Source of the DNA: Linnemannia elongata
Lineage: Eukaryota; Mortierellomycota; Mortierellomycetes; Mortierellales; Mortierellaceae
Length of the DNA: 64,000 nt
Direction of reading: 5' to 3'
Assembly: GCA_036320915.1 (NCBI GenBank)
Contig: JAXBDG010000016.1
Span: forward strand, 248,001 to 312,000
Shown here: in pieces, positions 1 to 13,170 of the stretch
Numbering within the stretch: the stretch's first letter is position 1
Layout of the letters: each line of letters starts with the position of its first letter
The notes under the pieces: model-generated
The model's input: the letters and a program-made list of their open reading frames with translations, nothing else
Told to the model about the DNA's origin: nothing
Database searches by the model: none
Program-made: the position numbers and the translations under genes

Positions 1-1782
1 TCCCGCATCAAAGTCACCTGGGAAGTCCGACGTGATGAGGCCGATAGTGCTACCGCCACCGGTACCAGCGGTGCTATGGCTGCCGACTCTGCTGCTATTG
101 CGGCGGCTGGGAGTAGGGATGGGCTCCTTGGGGCCGTGGGCCTCAATAAGGTTGCGGAACTCGACTTGATGCCACAAGGCCTCCTGGATGATGGACGAAC
201 GGACGAACCGGGAACCCGAGATGGGGTCAATGTCGCGTTGGATGCACTGCAGCTGCTCGAAACTCATGTGCATATAAATAATTCCGCTCGAGAACAGAGC
301 CTCATACGCCATTTCGTCCTCATCTTCGTATTCCTGCTCCTCCGAGTTACGGGCAAGATTGTCAGCACCGCCAATCGTCGTCGCCTCAGCGCCATCACCA
401 GATTCCGACCGAGTGCCAACAGCAGAAGAGTTATCACCAGGAGGGAGAGTGCGAACTATGGCAGATATGGCTCGACGTCGGTGCACAATCTGTCGACAAC
501 GCTCGTACCGCTCCCACTCAGAGGGCACCCAAAAGGCATCCGAGCCCAAAACCTTTAGCAGCCAATCCACGGGCAACTGCTCAAAGACCTGCAGACAGAT
601 CATCTTGGGATCCTCAAACCCGTTCCGACAGAGGTACGAATGACAGGCCTCAACAATTTTGTCCGACCAAGGGTAGTAGTCACTCTTGTAGCTGAACTCG
701 ATGTAGGGCAAGAGGTGGTCGGTCCTAAGCGTCCTGATCGCAAATTCTGTGCACTGCTTGCAGAGTGATTCGATCCCAAGGTAGGCTGCGATCGCCAAGA
801 CTGAAAGTACGTTCTGTGGGCTCAGAATCGAAGGCGGTACAGGCTGGCTACTTTTGCTTGGCGAGTGTATTGCATCCATGTCCCCATGCTCATCCGCCAA
901 TCCAGCTCCATAATCCAGTTCGTACTCTCCGTCCTCTACATCACTCTCATCCTCGCGCTCAACGACCCAGATCCCATAAAGTCGGCCAATCGCAATATCG
1001 AACCCTTCCTGCGTAATGTTGGAGTCGTCAAATGTCATGTCCACCGTATCATTGCTGTTCTCCTGCCAGGGGCCTTGTAGCATGTTCTCAAAGAAGGTCG
1101 CCTGCAGCAGTACAAGTCGGTGGAGACGATAGGTCTTGCCGAACGCCCGTAGCGAGATGTCGGAACCTACGCCGTGGACCAATCCATGAAGAGCGAGATG
1201 CTGAGAGACGTTGGTGAGGTACTTCAGCATGGATGACGACACGACGGTTGTGGATGGTTGTGCTTCAGTCTCATTTGATGTTGTTGTAGTAGTTTTAATC
1301 ATCGTGCTATTCCTTCGGCTGCGGGTGTTCCTCACTGCTGCTGGTCCCGTCCATGTGATCCCCACGGCGGCAGCAGCAGCCATTCCAGTCCAGGGCGTCC
1401 TAAGTGACGACGAAGTCGCAGGTGTGGCCCTAGCAGCATTAGTAACCGGAAGATCCTGTTCGTTCTGATGATTGGTGCTGAGTGATGATGACGACGGATT
1501 AGACGACGAGGGACGACCGCCGATGTTGTTATTGGTATCATGACCCATGTGAGGGGGTCTAACTGACGTCCACTGCGGACGAGGAGACAAACTCGCCAAG
1601 GATGTGTAGAATGTCTGTTGTTGATGATGCATGTGGTGTTGGCGTTCAAAAAGTATATGTGGCGGTTGTTGGGTTCGAGGGAACGGTGGACTAGACGAGC
1701 CTATGCCTCCTGGAGGGTTCGGCCCTGTTGATCTTCCTTGAGCAGGCTCTGGACCTGTTCCTCCAGTGTAGGTAAAATCCAT
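1..1782 (-). CDS. BTB/POZ protein, germ cell-less-like (3' end cut by window edge)
   Basis: An uninterrupted frame of 594 codons runs from an ATG at 1782 to the window edge, so the C-terminus is missing. Residues 1-185 are low complexity (Pro, Ser, Thr, Gln, His). A BTB/POZ fold begins near residue 200: VGSDISLRAFGKTYRLHR is followed by LLQATFFENMLQGPW, the pattern of the germ cell-less branch (G-S-D-I, K-x-x-R-L-H-K/R, then S/T-x-F-F-x-x-M). An acidic insert follows (near 280), then a helical BACK-like region (VLSVLAIAAYLGIESLCKQC). BTB proteins of this kind dimerise and often act as Cullin-3 substrate adaptors or nuclear-envelope proteins; which applies here is unknown. The family assignment rests on the BTB signature; specific function is inference. 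The neighbouring 13 kb contain no other gene. Confidence 0.85.
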   Translation of the reverse strand, partial: MDFTYTGGTGPEPAQGRSTGPNPPGGIGSSSPPFPRTQQPPHILFERQHHMHHQQQTFYTSLASLSPRPQWTSVRPPHMGHDTNNNIGGRPSSSNPSSSSLSTNHQNEQDLPVTNAARATPATSSSLRTPWTGMAAAAAVGITWTGPAAVRNTRSRRNSTMIKTTTTTSNETEAQPSTTVVSSSMLKYLTNVSQHLALHGLVHGVGSDISLRAFGKTYRLHRLVLLQATFFENMLQGPWQENSNDTVDMTFDDSNITQEGFDIAIGRLYGIWVVEREDESDVEDGEYELDYGAGLADEHGDMDAIHSPSKSSQPVPPSILSPQNVLSVLAIAAYLGIESLCKQCTEFAIRTLRTDHLLPYIEFSYKSDYYPWSDKIVEACHSYLCRNGFEDPKMICLQVFEQLPVDWLLKVLGSDAFWVPSEWERYERCRQIVHRRRAISAIVRTLPPGDNSSAVGTRSESGDGAEATTIGGADNLARNSEEQEYEDEDEMAYEALFSSGIIYMHMSFEQLQCIQRDIDPISGSRFVRSSIIQEALWHQVEFRNLIEAHGPKEPIPTPSRRNSSRVGSHSTAGTGGGSTIGLITSDFPGDFDAG

Positions 1783-4601
1783 TGACTAGGTTGACGAGAG
1801 TCCGTGTGTCCTGCTTGAGAGTGCAGACTCCTGCTTTCGTGTTAGTTCTTTATTAGAAGAGGAGAAAGATAAGGAGGGAGATTATTGTCAACGTTTGCTG
1901 TTTGTTTGTTCGCTTGCTTTTTTTTTTTTTTTTTTTTGGTTTGTGTAGTGCAGTGACGAAAGGTATTGGATGAGGATTCTAGAGGGAAGCAGAAAGAAGC
2001 GTATAAGAAGGGTAAAAGAATCAGTGTAAACAGGGAGAGTGTAAAGGTTTAATAAGACATTTGATCAAGGCAGAAATGGCTGTCTTTTGTAGGCCGCTGC
2101 AAGGCTCTTTTCTCAGGCAAGGGTGGATAGACACTATGACAAGCCATAAGAGAGGGTATGTGGAGAGAAGAGGAAGAGTTGCAGGCCTGTAGAGTAGAAG
2201 GAAGATACTGGTGTTCCAAGGAACAAGGCAGGGAAAAGGATGAGTAATGGCATGTCTTTTTAATGGGAAAAATTAATAACAAATTTACAAGGGTTGTAGA
2301 GAGAGGGGGGTAGAGCGAAAACAAGGAGTGGTCGGGATAGACCAACATCAATATGACAGGGGACAATCCTATTAATGTTCTGTTGTTGCGTGCAAAGAAA
2401 AGCGGCATAGATGCATAGGTTCTCAGCAGGAGAGTAGGGGTGAAATGAAATATCGTCGTTTACCATTGGAGGGACGCTGGACCGTCGATGGTTCAGAGGC
2501 AATGAGGACAGCGTGGACAACAGTACAGCAGGTTAGAGCAAGAAGACTGGGGGTGCGCTTGGTGGCAAGACACAACAGCAGAGAGCGGCGAGGTGCTGAA
2601 TTGGCAAGATACTGGATGGAAGGAAAGGAGAAAAAGGAATAAAGCGACACTCAGGCAACTGATGGTCAACATGAACGCGACAAAGGAAATGCATCAGCAA
2701 ATGGCTACCTTGACGTCAAGATATTTTTTTTGAGCATTTGCCACCAATATGAATGGGTGATTTGATTGGACGCATGGATTATCACTTGAATATCCATCAG
2801 TTCTCCATCGCCTTGGTGGGTTCCTACTGTCCAAAGACTATGACGAGTTACTAAAAATCCCCACTGATAGCTTTTGAGAGGGTAAGGGGTAAGGGAAAAA
2901 TGAAGTAAGGAAAGGTCTAGAATGGCTGGAAAGGGAATGGGGGAGCGTATGTTGGGTGTTCTCAGGGGGAGTGAATCAATTGATGAGGCAAACAATGACT
3001 GGAAAGACGAAATCAAAAAAGGAAAATGAAAGGAAAGCAAGGGGAGAAAGAGAATGGAGACTTGATGTTCCTTCCTCAGTTCTCCCTTTTCATGCCAACC
3101 CCCTGTGTCGCAGAAATAAAATGAAAAAAGCGCGACCGAAGGGGTGCTAGTGTGTTTGCATATCACATCGACCACTGCAGGGTGCAAGACGAGAGAGAAG
3201 GAAAAATAGCATGATCCTACTCGTAAGAGACAACTGCAAAAAGATGAACGATGTAGCAAGGGAGAAAGGCTAACGTGCCCAAATGGCATGAGAAGGTATC
3301 AACAACGGTCGACATCCCCCCTTTTCCTCCTCCTCTTCTATTGCTACAATACACCCCACTCTAATATCCTTTTTTTTTAACATAGAAAAAATGCTGGCAC
3401 GGTGGAAGTCTCTATTCATTGCAATTCATTCTTTTTTTTTTAAATGGGACTCTGTTCTACACCCAAAAATTCTAGATATACACGAACGTTGAGTGAAGAA
3501 ATGCTCTGCCAATACAAAAAAAAAAGAACGCGGCGCGAGACCTAAGCTCAGTCTACCAATGCGGTACTAATTCGTCCTATATCCAACCTTATTTTTTCCC
3601 TTGCAATGGTCCAACGTGGCCATTGTATTCTGTGAATGCAATGCAAGTGACGGAGAAGAAATCCAAAAATGAAAACAAAGAAGGAAGCAATTGAACACCA
3701 CTTCGAGGACATGTGTTTAGGAGGTTTTTTTTGTTCTTTTACATTGCATTCTGTACACTCTTTCAAGCCCAGGTAAGTCGTTACTAACCTTTCTTGGTCG
3801 TCTCGTCGGGAGAACAAAATACAATAATGTCGAACCTTTGTACCGTACCAATAGGGCAAGGGATGTGTTACTACTTTGAGTTGCAACATGGTAAGTTCAA
3901 GTGTGTCAACTGGCGACCTTCTTTTCTTTGTCAGTGAGGAAGGTTATCGAAAGAAAAACCTTGCTCGGAGAGTTCGGTCTTCTCTTTCTCCATCTCGCGA
4001 TCCTTTGGCGCCCCAAAACAACAAAATGTATTGTGCGTTTCAAATGAGTCGATTGCCATTTCTCGAAGAGTGAGCGCTAGGCTTTTATGGATCATTTTTC
4101 TATTTGAACCTCACGCTGTGAAGTATGTTAGTAGCAAGAAAACAGAGTGCAGTGCCCAATGGAAAGGAAGGCGATGCAAGTCATACAAACAATCAGACGA
4201 CGATGTCGAAGATGGACATGCCTTTCTTCTCTTTTTCCTCTTGAGGGCGAATAAGCGTATGACCTGTTCCATTCACTTGGTTAACATTTTTGTTCATAGC
4301 TCAGATCATTTGTTTCTCTTTACAAAAGGAGGCATCAAAGAAATAGGGGCAACCTCGAGGGTACACAGACAGAGTGACAAAACACCTTTCCTTCATGTCA
4401 CTCACAAGCCCCTGTTTGTGGTCCTGCGTGGTTCAAAATTAAACTTGTTGATCCATGTACCTCAACCACGGTACCTATCTTCGTTCTCTCTTCCCCCACC
4501 TTTTTCTGTGTTTTTGCTCTCGTTGCCCTTTTGCCCTTGAACCTTGTTTTTCATTTCTTGACAGGTCCGTCCTCCCTTGTGTCCATGTCGACTCTCCCTC
4601 C

Positions 4602-4632
<31 letters not shown>

Positions 4633-7600
4633 TCGCGTCTCAATGGAAGGAAGGAACAAACAAAGACCTTAAAGGGCTTACTCATCGCAATTTTACATCT
4701 TCCCCTCCTTCGAAATGACAACAACAACCACACCAATAGGTGTTACACAAGCCCTGTTCATCGTTTTCCCTATTTGTTCATCCACTCCACTCCACGGACA
4801 ATGGACATGGAGATGTAAACACAAGGACTAGGATTGGCTCACTCACTCATTTGCTCAAGTAGCTCATTGACTGAAGATATGGAACCCTCCATCATCCACC
4901 TCCCAGCATCATCATTCCCCAAGGGAGGGAGGAGAAGGAATGAAATATGAAGCTCTTTGATATTTGTTTGTTTTGTTTTTTTTCCCGTCGTAATATGAAG
5001 TGGAGGTGAGGATCGAGACACCTTCTTTTTCTTGTGTTCCCAATGGACGTACATGTACTAAATGTGAATCATCTTGCCCTTGGTAATGTATCTCTCCCCA
5101 TTCATTGGATATGAACAACAATAACAACAACAGCAGCAACTACAACAACAACAACAACAAGGAGAGTCGATAATCTCTATGCCTACGATCAGCTCATAAA
5201 AATGAAGAGCAGTCGTGTCGTGCCTTGTCATGCATGGCCTACCAGAAAATAAGGCGAAGATTGATTCAAGACTTATCAATCAGAAGCAGAGCAAGGCGGT
5301 ATCGTAAATGAATATAGTCACAAAAAGCTTGCCCTAGGATCAGACCTCACTTTTGAACGACATAACGGCTTTTTTTCTTGACTCTCGGCTGATGTATAAA
5401 CCACGGAGAGCACGTTGATGAGCGGTTGAACCACGATTTATTAATATTTCTTCTCATTTCTCTTTTTTTTCTTTCCTTGTCTTTGTTGTTGATTGTTGAT
5501 AGAGTACTGTTAGTTGTGTTGTTGTGGAAGTAGACATGTGGAGAAACCTCCTTCATGAAGAGTATTTACCCTATGATTTGCTTGAATTTTATGTTCTAAA
5601 TCGGGGCATGTCTCATTGGACAGTCCAGGCTGTGTCCAATCCAGATCCCTCCTGACATAGCCCTTTTCTTCTTCATGGCGGGTACGGTTTCTAAAGGGTG
5701 TCGGTACGAATCAATCCTCATACTGTACTAGAGTTGTTCCAAGAGAGGGACCGAGAGCCATCATCTTTAGGTACATGTAGCCATGTATCGGAGAAAAAAT
5801 CCCCGAATATTTCTAGACGCCTTCTAGGAGGACACAGACACTCACCCTCCGCACATCTTTTTTTTTCATTTTTGTCGCCGATCTCCTCTCAAGCTCAAGG
5901 GGGGTTCGAGGCTTGTGTGGCTGGCTGAATTGGCTGAATTGACTGAATTGGTCTTACAGAGGAAAGATAGGGTTCTGATCTGGTCTGGGTCAGCCATTCT
6001 TTCCTTCCAATTTGTTGTTTTCGCCTGTTGGCCTTTGCCCAATTTCTTTGGTTACTTTCATTTGCTTTTTCTGTTTTTGTCTCTCAATTGCGCAGAGGTG
6101 TAAAGGGAAAAAGATGGAGAGAAAGGAAAGGAGGGAAAAGTACCCCTTTGTCCGTGGGTTGTTGGGCCGTTGCAGAGAAGTGGTCCCTGACCTGACTGAC
6201 TGTGGCCCGGGAAAGTGAAGTGGATAGATGCTGCCCAATGACGAAGTTGGGAGAGGGGAAAAAGAAGACGGCACTAACCAGATTGATCGTTGAAGGAAAG
6301 ACAGATCATTGACTAAGCAACAACCAAAGCCACACTAGCCATCATCTGACACCAGCTCAAGGAGGGATCTACAGGGGGTGATCTGGATGGAAACTGATGT
6401 CAATTAAGTAAAAATTGTAGATTCAAAAGGTACGCAATCCACAGAACCATAAGAACGAAAAGGAAAAACCCAACTCGGATACCCTCTCCTTACCCTCTTT
6501 TGTTCATTGTTCGCTAGAATTGAACTTGACCGACCACTATCACCTTTTCCTCTTGTTTGTGGGGTGAGAAGGGTAAGACGTAGGGTGACTCCTCGCTTCA
6601 GGTGAGCTGTTGAGCGGAGGTAAAACAATATCGTCGAAAATGGTTGGGGCTGACATTGAAATTAAGGAAAGAAAAAAATAAATAAAAAAAAAAAAAGGGC
6701 GAATGGTAAGGGAGTGCGTGCCCTGTTCAACCATCCCTTTGTACTCTTCTCCTCCACTTTCTCCGCAACAAAAGAAGAGACGAGGGGTGATGACACTTCT
6801 ACTCTAGGAAGGTAGGAAAGGAGGGGTAAGGGTGTTCCGTGGACAAGTAGGACAAGCTGACTCTGATCTCTCCTCTTATTTCTCGGACACATATACACAA
6901 TCAGACAATTAGTTACATATAAATATTAGGCACACCCACAGGCAAACACAGATGCATATATAAAGAGCTCTTATCATGTAGGTGTAAACAGCGGCAGTGC
7001 TCTCACAATTGTATTTAGTTTCTTGGAAACATGACTGGACTGGTGGACTGACGGGTAGGTGCAGCCGTAATATTTAGCTTTTAAGATTATTAACATCTGG
7101 CAATGGTGGTGTGGAAAGGGAGAGAGTGAAAGGAAGGGTGTGTGAGAGAGGGATGGTACTCAGCTTATTGACTGACATACAAAGGGTCGCAAGTGAACGA
7201 ATAGGATGATCAGTAACACCACAAGTAAGGATGGATTGATTACCCCATCTCGCAGGTGTGTAACACTGTTCATGTATTGCAATTACGACTACAGGCGCCA
7301 AGCTTAACCAATCCTTTTCCTCTGCCTTGTTCATTCGCCCAACTTCCTACTCAAGGCCAAAAGATAGAGAGAGAGAGAGAGAGCGGCAGAAAGGAGGAAA
7401 GGCTCGAAGCCTTATTCCCGTCGTTGTGTCCTGTTCAAGGAGTCAAGCAAAGGACGAGAGAGGATCAACAATAATTAGCTTATTATTATTTCGAATCCAT
7501 TGCACCGAGCCACCATTTTTCATTCACAAAATGCAAAAAATTCTCAAAACACAAAGCCGACAGACCACAGGCTGACAAGAAAAAAAAAGGTAAAAAAAAA

Positions 7601-10600
7601 ACAATGGGCGAAGGACCAAGGGATGTATTGTTCGTTCATACGTTCAAAAAAATGTTGACTCGGTGGAAATGTGTTTTGTTTTGTTGTTGATGTTTGATTC
7701 TTTTGGTGCTTCTTTATTGGCGTTAACGATGAGAAGAGCAGATGTCATGAGCCATTGATAGTTCCGATACTCATATGCGGTCTTTCCTTAAGGCCTTGGA
7801 CCAATTCGACTTGATCAGAAATACTAATGATAGAGTAAGAGTGGGCAGTAGATACTCAATGATTTGTGACGGCATGGGTATTGGATCGCGGCAGAAAATG
7901 AAGCGAAGGATGTGTCTGTAAGAGAGGTTCACCTAAATAAATAATACCAAATACGTCGTTCAAACGGCCCGCTATGTCATCTTTTTCTCGTTGTTCTTCT
8001 TCGTTTTCCTCAACCTTTAGCCCTTGCATTTGGCTCTCTTGAACTTGTTCTGTTTGTTGTCGTTGCGCTTCTTTTTTGCTGTCTGTGGGGTGCGCTATGG
8101 TCGATATTTTTACGTTCTCTTTTCCCTTTCCCATCTGTCCAGTAGAAGTAGCAGGCCAATTGTGTATGCATGAAGTGGCGTCAAATAAATATTTTTTTTT
8201 TTTTGGCTCTCTCCCTTCCTCCGAGGCTTACACGTCCCTACAGCCGTGGAAATAAAACAGACATACAGCTCTTCGTCTGCCCCTTTTCATCCATCTACCT
8301 CTTAATTGACCGACTCGTCCTCTTTCTTTCTCTTTCCCCCCTCTTCCTTCTCCACTCCACTCTCTCCTTTCCTTCCTTCCTTGTCTTCTTCTCCTTTTCC
8401 TTCTCCTCCTTCCTCTTCTTCACTCTTCTCCACTCCGAAAAAGTACTGAATTACCTCCTTCAGTTTCACACTCGTTCACTATCTCTCTTCTCTCTTTCTC
8501 TCATTCATACTTCATTCTGTCACTCACTCACTCATACATACATACCCTTCATTCACTCACTCACTCATTCTCCACGGTGCACATATACACTCACTCTGCA
8601 AAAGACAAAGCAAGCCTTGTAGCACATATACACCTTCGGTTCATGTCACTCCCTACCCTCGTACTTTACCCTGTCTTCTAATTCACTCAAACACATCCAT
8701 TGCCACCCAATCAAGCAACAAAGGTAACAGCAAATAACAATCAGGAATCAGGAACCTTCCCCCTTTCTCCATTTATTTTAACCCCAGATTCGCTCAATCA
8801 GCGCAACAAAGAACATTCAAACATCAGCACCCTTTTCCCCCCATATTTTCCTTTGCCCACCCGCACTGACTGGCTGCTGTGACCCAGTGGAAGCGAAAGA
8901 AGTCACCTCAGACGAAAGTTATAAGGTCATAGAACAAGAAAAAGAAGTGGAACGAGAGCTAGTATATCGAGCGTGCAGAGCTAGTTTGTATTCATGTATG
9001 TATGTGTGTGTGTATGAGTTTTGCTTTCCACCATTTGCTAAACAACACCCATGGACAAAGATTGGTGGCGGTTGGCGAGTTCTCCCTTACTTTGCTGGAC
9101 TGTATTGGATGTGCGTGTTTGTGTGTATGATGATGACAAGGAGTGAGGGTGCTGCCCCTTTTTTTTATCTCATCAGTTCTATTGAAGGTGCACTCGACTT
9201 TCTTTCCTCTCTTTGTCCTTCTCCTTCTTTCTCTCTCCACACCTTTTTTGTATCTATTTCTTACCTCTCAATCAATAACATTGGTATAACGACCTATACA
9301 AAAGCCAACAACAACAACAACAACAACAGCAGCAAAGGCAAGGAAAAGAAGCAAAAGAGAGCAAAGAAGGATGGACGATCTCAATTGAACTCGCTCTGCT
9401 TCTGTTATTATGAATTCCGCATCCATACTCAGACTTCATTCTTTCCTTCGATCGACATGGTGACCCCGGACACAACAACCTGGGCTACAAATTCAACCCA
9501 ACTCAACACACGACCAACAGCAACCAGAAAAAGTATATTGACCATAGTCCATACGTAACGGAAACGACCTGATTATCGTACATCAGCCCACACGCATTAC
9601 ATCCATATTCTCCTTCTATCCACCTGTCATTCTCCCTCTCTCTCTCGTTTTCTCTCCACCGATTACCTTGGTTTCTTCTTCGTTACCGTCTTCACCTCTC
9701 TCTCCAATTCAAGGAACAAAAAGAAGAGACAGAGAAAGACACGCCAACTCAACCCAACTCAAAACAAACAACGAACAAGTGAGCAAACAGACCAAACTGA
9801 GAGCACCAACAATACATAACAACAAATGCCAACAACCTTGCAACAAGACCCTGTCGAATATAGTACTCTACAATCAATTATACATCAAACATATGTCCAA
9901 ATCCACTTCATTCCCTCGCACCCTATTCTGACTGCATCCCAATCCAATTCAACCATCGGCCCTTTTTCCTTCTTCGGGCTTTGCCTTTTTCATACAAACG
10001 CATGCTCTGCCTACTCAGTCCAAGAAATCGTACTTACCTGTAGCTATTCTTCACTTCTCCGGGGCCTTGTTCCTAGGATCTACTGCCCTGCCACGCTCGC
10101 TCTTATTCGGTACCGTGGACAAGGTAATTTAAGCAACACCACCACCACCAGATCGGGACTCCACATCCCTGATCAATCGAATCCTGTTCACGCCTTTTGC
10201 TTTGGACATCAACACCTTGCATGTTGGCGTTTTATTGAAGCCAATGTGGTTTCTCGGTCGTCTTTTTCTCCTTTCTCCTCCTCCCTGTCATCTCCTGAAT
10301 CTTACTACTCAACACCCCTTTGTAACCATATAATGCCCAGTCTGAGGGAAAACAAAGTAAATGGCCGCAGACAGGCCACAGACCTCTCCACATTTCACTC
10401 CCTACTTTTCTCTTTGAACTTCAACCCCGTCCTTTTTCCTTCTCCTTCTTTTCTATCCCCCTTGAGTTACCCTTTTTTTATGAGTGTTCGTTCCTATTTC
10501 TGTATGGACCAAATGGTCTAGAGGACGATTACCCCTACTTTTTTTTCGTTCTGTAACCTTCTTTTTGCCTTGTGGTTGCTGTTGTTGTTGACACAGTTTG

Positions 10601-12739
10601 CAGGTTTGCTAGGAGCATGAGGCTTTTTTTCTATGCTTCGAACGACAGTAGACCATGGGATGGAATGTCTACCTGGGAGGATATGAACATGCGCAGGAAG
10701 AGAAGCACGAAAGGACTGCAGGCTATGTGGAAGAAAGCATGTTGCAATCGAACACTTTTTCCCCTCGTTTCTTGAGGTCATCACACATTTCACCACTGTT
10801 ATGTATGCACCATCCCCTCCCTTACCTACTATGCGCTGCCTCTCTCCGTTTCTTTTCCTATCTCTTACTTCCTCCCTGCTTCGTCTTCCTCCTCCGCTCC
10901 TTCCTCCAGCCTTTGGCCACAGGTGGGCTCGCACAAAAAAAAACAAACTCAAGAGGGTAAGGGAGAGGTGTTACTGCGTCAATGAAACCTGTGTATGCAA
11001 GCATGGAAATGAACAGGAGGAGAGGTATTCAGACAGAGGAAAGGCGAGAGAGAGTTTATTAAGTGGTGGGTGGGTCAAGGGCAATGGTTGCACAGCATCA
11101 GAGCCAACATCAGAGCCAATGTTTTTCTTGGCTTCATTTCAAACAAGGCAGGGAAGCAATTGTCAGCCAGCGCCATTGGTATATTTTTGGTGGACCAAAA
11201 TAACAGCAGCAACAAAAGAACACATCATCAACTGGGTTTGCGCGTCGCCATAGAGGTTACTATTATCACAAGAAACTTGCAATGGAGAACAACGGGAATC
11301 AATTGAGATCCTTTCCAGAGCTCACCCCTGACTGCCCCCCTTGTCTTCATATATCATCATCAACCACTTCTCGTTCAATGGAACATGGGGTTCCATCTGG
11401 GTCATTTGTCTTTTATTGGGCTTTTGTTCATTGCAAGACGAAGTTCTTTATATCCATTCAATAAGGGTAGAGAAGGCACTGTATTCTCTCTCTTCATGCC
11501 ATCCCTCATCCCTTCCTTCCCTCCTTGCTCCCTTCTTCTTTTACCCCCCTCTTCTCCTGTCAATTTCAGTCTGGCCCAATCGTACAATCTCCTGCCTTTT
11601 GCCTTTGATCCATTCATTTCATATCCTTTTCTACACAACCCCGCTCGCGCCTCTTTCTTTCCCTTGTTACCTTGGTGTACCTCGTCTGGGCGTTCATACA
11701 TAATGTGGATTGGCTATGTTCATCCGCTAGAGAAGCAATTCTCATTTAGAGCAAGGCAGTAGTTGACCACTCTCATTGTGAGTAAGAAAGAGCAGAAGAA
11801 AGAAGAACAAAAAAAAGGCGCGTTGCTGGCTGTCTTGATTGGAGTAGGCTACGAAAAAGAGAGAATAGAAGCGCACTGATGTTTGTTTTGGGTGGTCCCT
11901 GGTCCCTTTTTTTCTCCTTTTTTCCTTCTTTCCTTTGTTCTTTTTCACTTGCCACTCCTCTCCTTCCTTCCTTTTCCTTCAGTCGTTGCTGTTGTTGATG
12001 TTGCTGTTGTGTTTTTCGTGCTCGGAAACCTCCTTTTTTTTTTCTTTTCTCTCGCCTTTTTCTGTCTTTTCTTCCCCGTCCGCCTGTCTGGTCTACGCGT
12101 GAAGGTGAGGGGGACAAGGAGGGGCATTGCTACACCATCATACGTGATTGCTCTCTCCTTTTATTTTATTTATTACCCTTTTGATATCAAAGGACGGTGG
12201 ATTGATGATATCCATCTCCATTTCACTTGTACTCATTGGTGTGTATGGTATTTCATATGCGAAATACCAACACCAACCCTTGGGGCTGCATGCGCCCTGA
12301 CTCTTTGTTTTTTCTCTTTGTGTCTTTCCTTTGGGGAGGGGGGTTCACTTTTGGAAGGATTGAGATGGCAGAGTGTGTGTCAGTCAATTGAAAGTGTTTG
12401 TTGCTGTTGGTGGGATGGGATGTTCTTTTTGTCCAAGCGATGCGATGCTATGCCATGCAGAGCAAAGTGGGGGAAAAGTAGACGTGTGTATTGTGTGTAC
12501 GCGATGTAAAAAAGAGACACCAAGGCGTGTTGGCATTCTGACACGAAGGGAACAATTTGTTCAATTGGAGAAAGGTGATAGTAATAGCTAATCGTCTTCC
12601 TCGCGCGCGACAGAAAGGGGTTTTGAACGCGGGACGAGGGTTATGTCTGTGGTCGTTTTTCTGCCGGATCTCCACTCACCTCCTGCTCCCCTTCCGTATC
12701 CTCCTTTTTGTTGCTCTCTCCTTTCCACGACGATTGTCA

Positions 12740-12777
<38 letters not shown>

Positions 12778-13133
12778 CAATTCGTTACTTTTACTTTACT
12801 CTATTTTTTTATACTAATCGACAATGCACACACCTCCACCTTCACCTCCTCATCCTCTTTCTTCCTTCCTTCTCCCTTCCCCCTTCCCTTCGTCTTTCCT
12901 CTCTCACACTCTCTCTCTGTTTCCCTCTCCCCCCCCCTCTCCTTCGCGTTTCCGTATGTGATATATAACCAGCCCAGCCAATCTTGTCCTACCCGTCCCT
13001 TTTTTATAACTCTCCATCTTCCTTCCTCTCCGTTTGTCTGGGTCGTGGGTTGATTGTGGGTTGTGAGTGAGTCCTCCCATTTACTGCTCGCATTATTACT
13101 TCTTCAACCTTATGGCTTTTCGTCGCGTCCTTT

Positions 13134-13170
<37 letters not shown>

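Noticed and set aside
2705..3289. 194-codon frame on the minus strand
   Set aside because: Low-complexity Phe/Ser/Leu content and no conserved motif.
8170..8622. Open frame rich in Ser/Leu/Phe
   Set aside because: Product of C/T-rich DNA; no domain, no sensible start context; same pattern recurs in several frames nearby.
8887..9558. 223-codon open frame
   Set aside because: Contains simple-repeat translations (poly-Asn from AAC), no domain and no splice partners.
9826..10521. 231-codon open frame starting MPTTLQQDPVEYSTLQ
   Set aside because: First 40 residues look mildly protein-like but the rest is composition-driven; no recognisable family.
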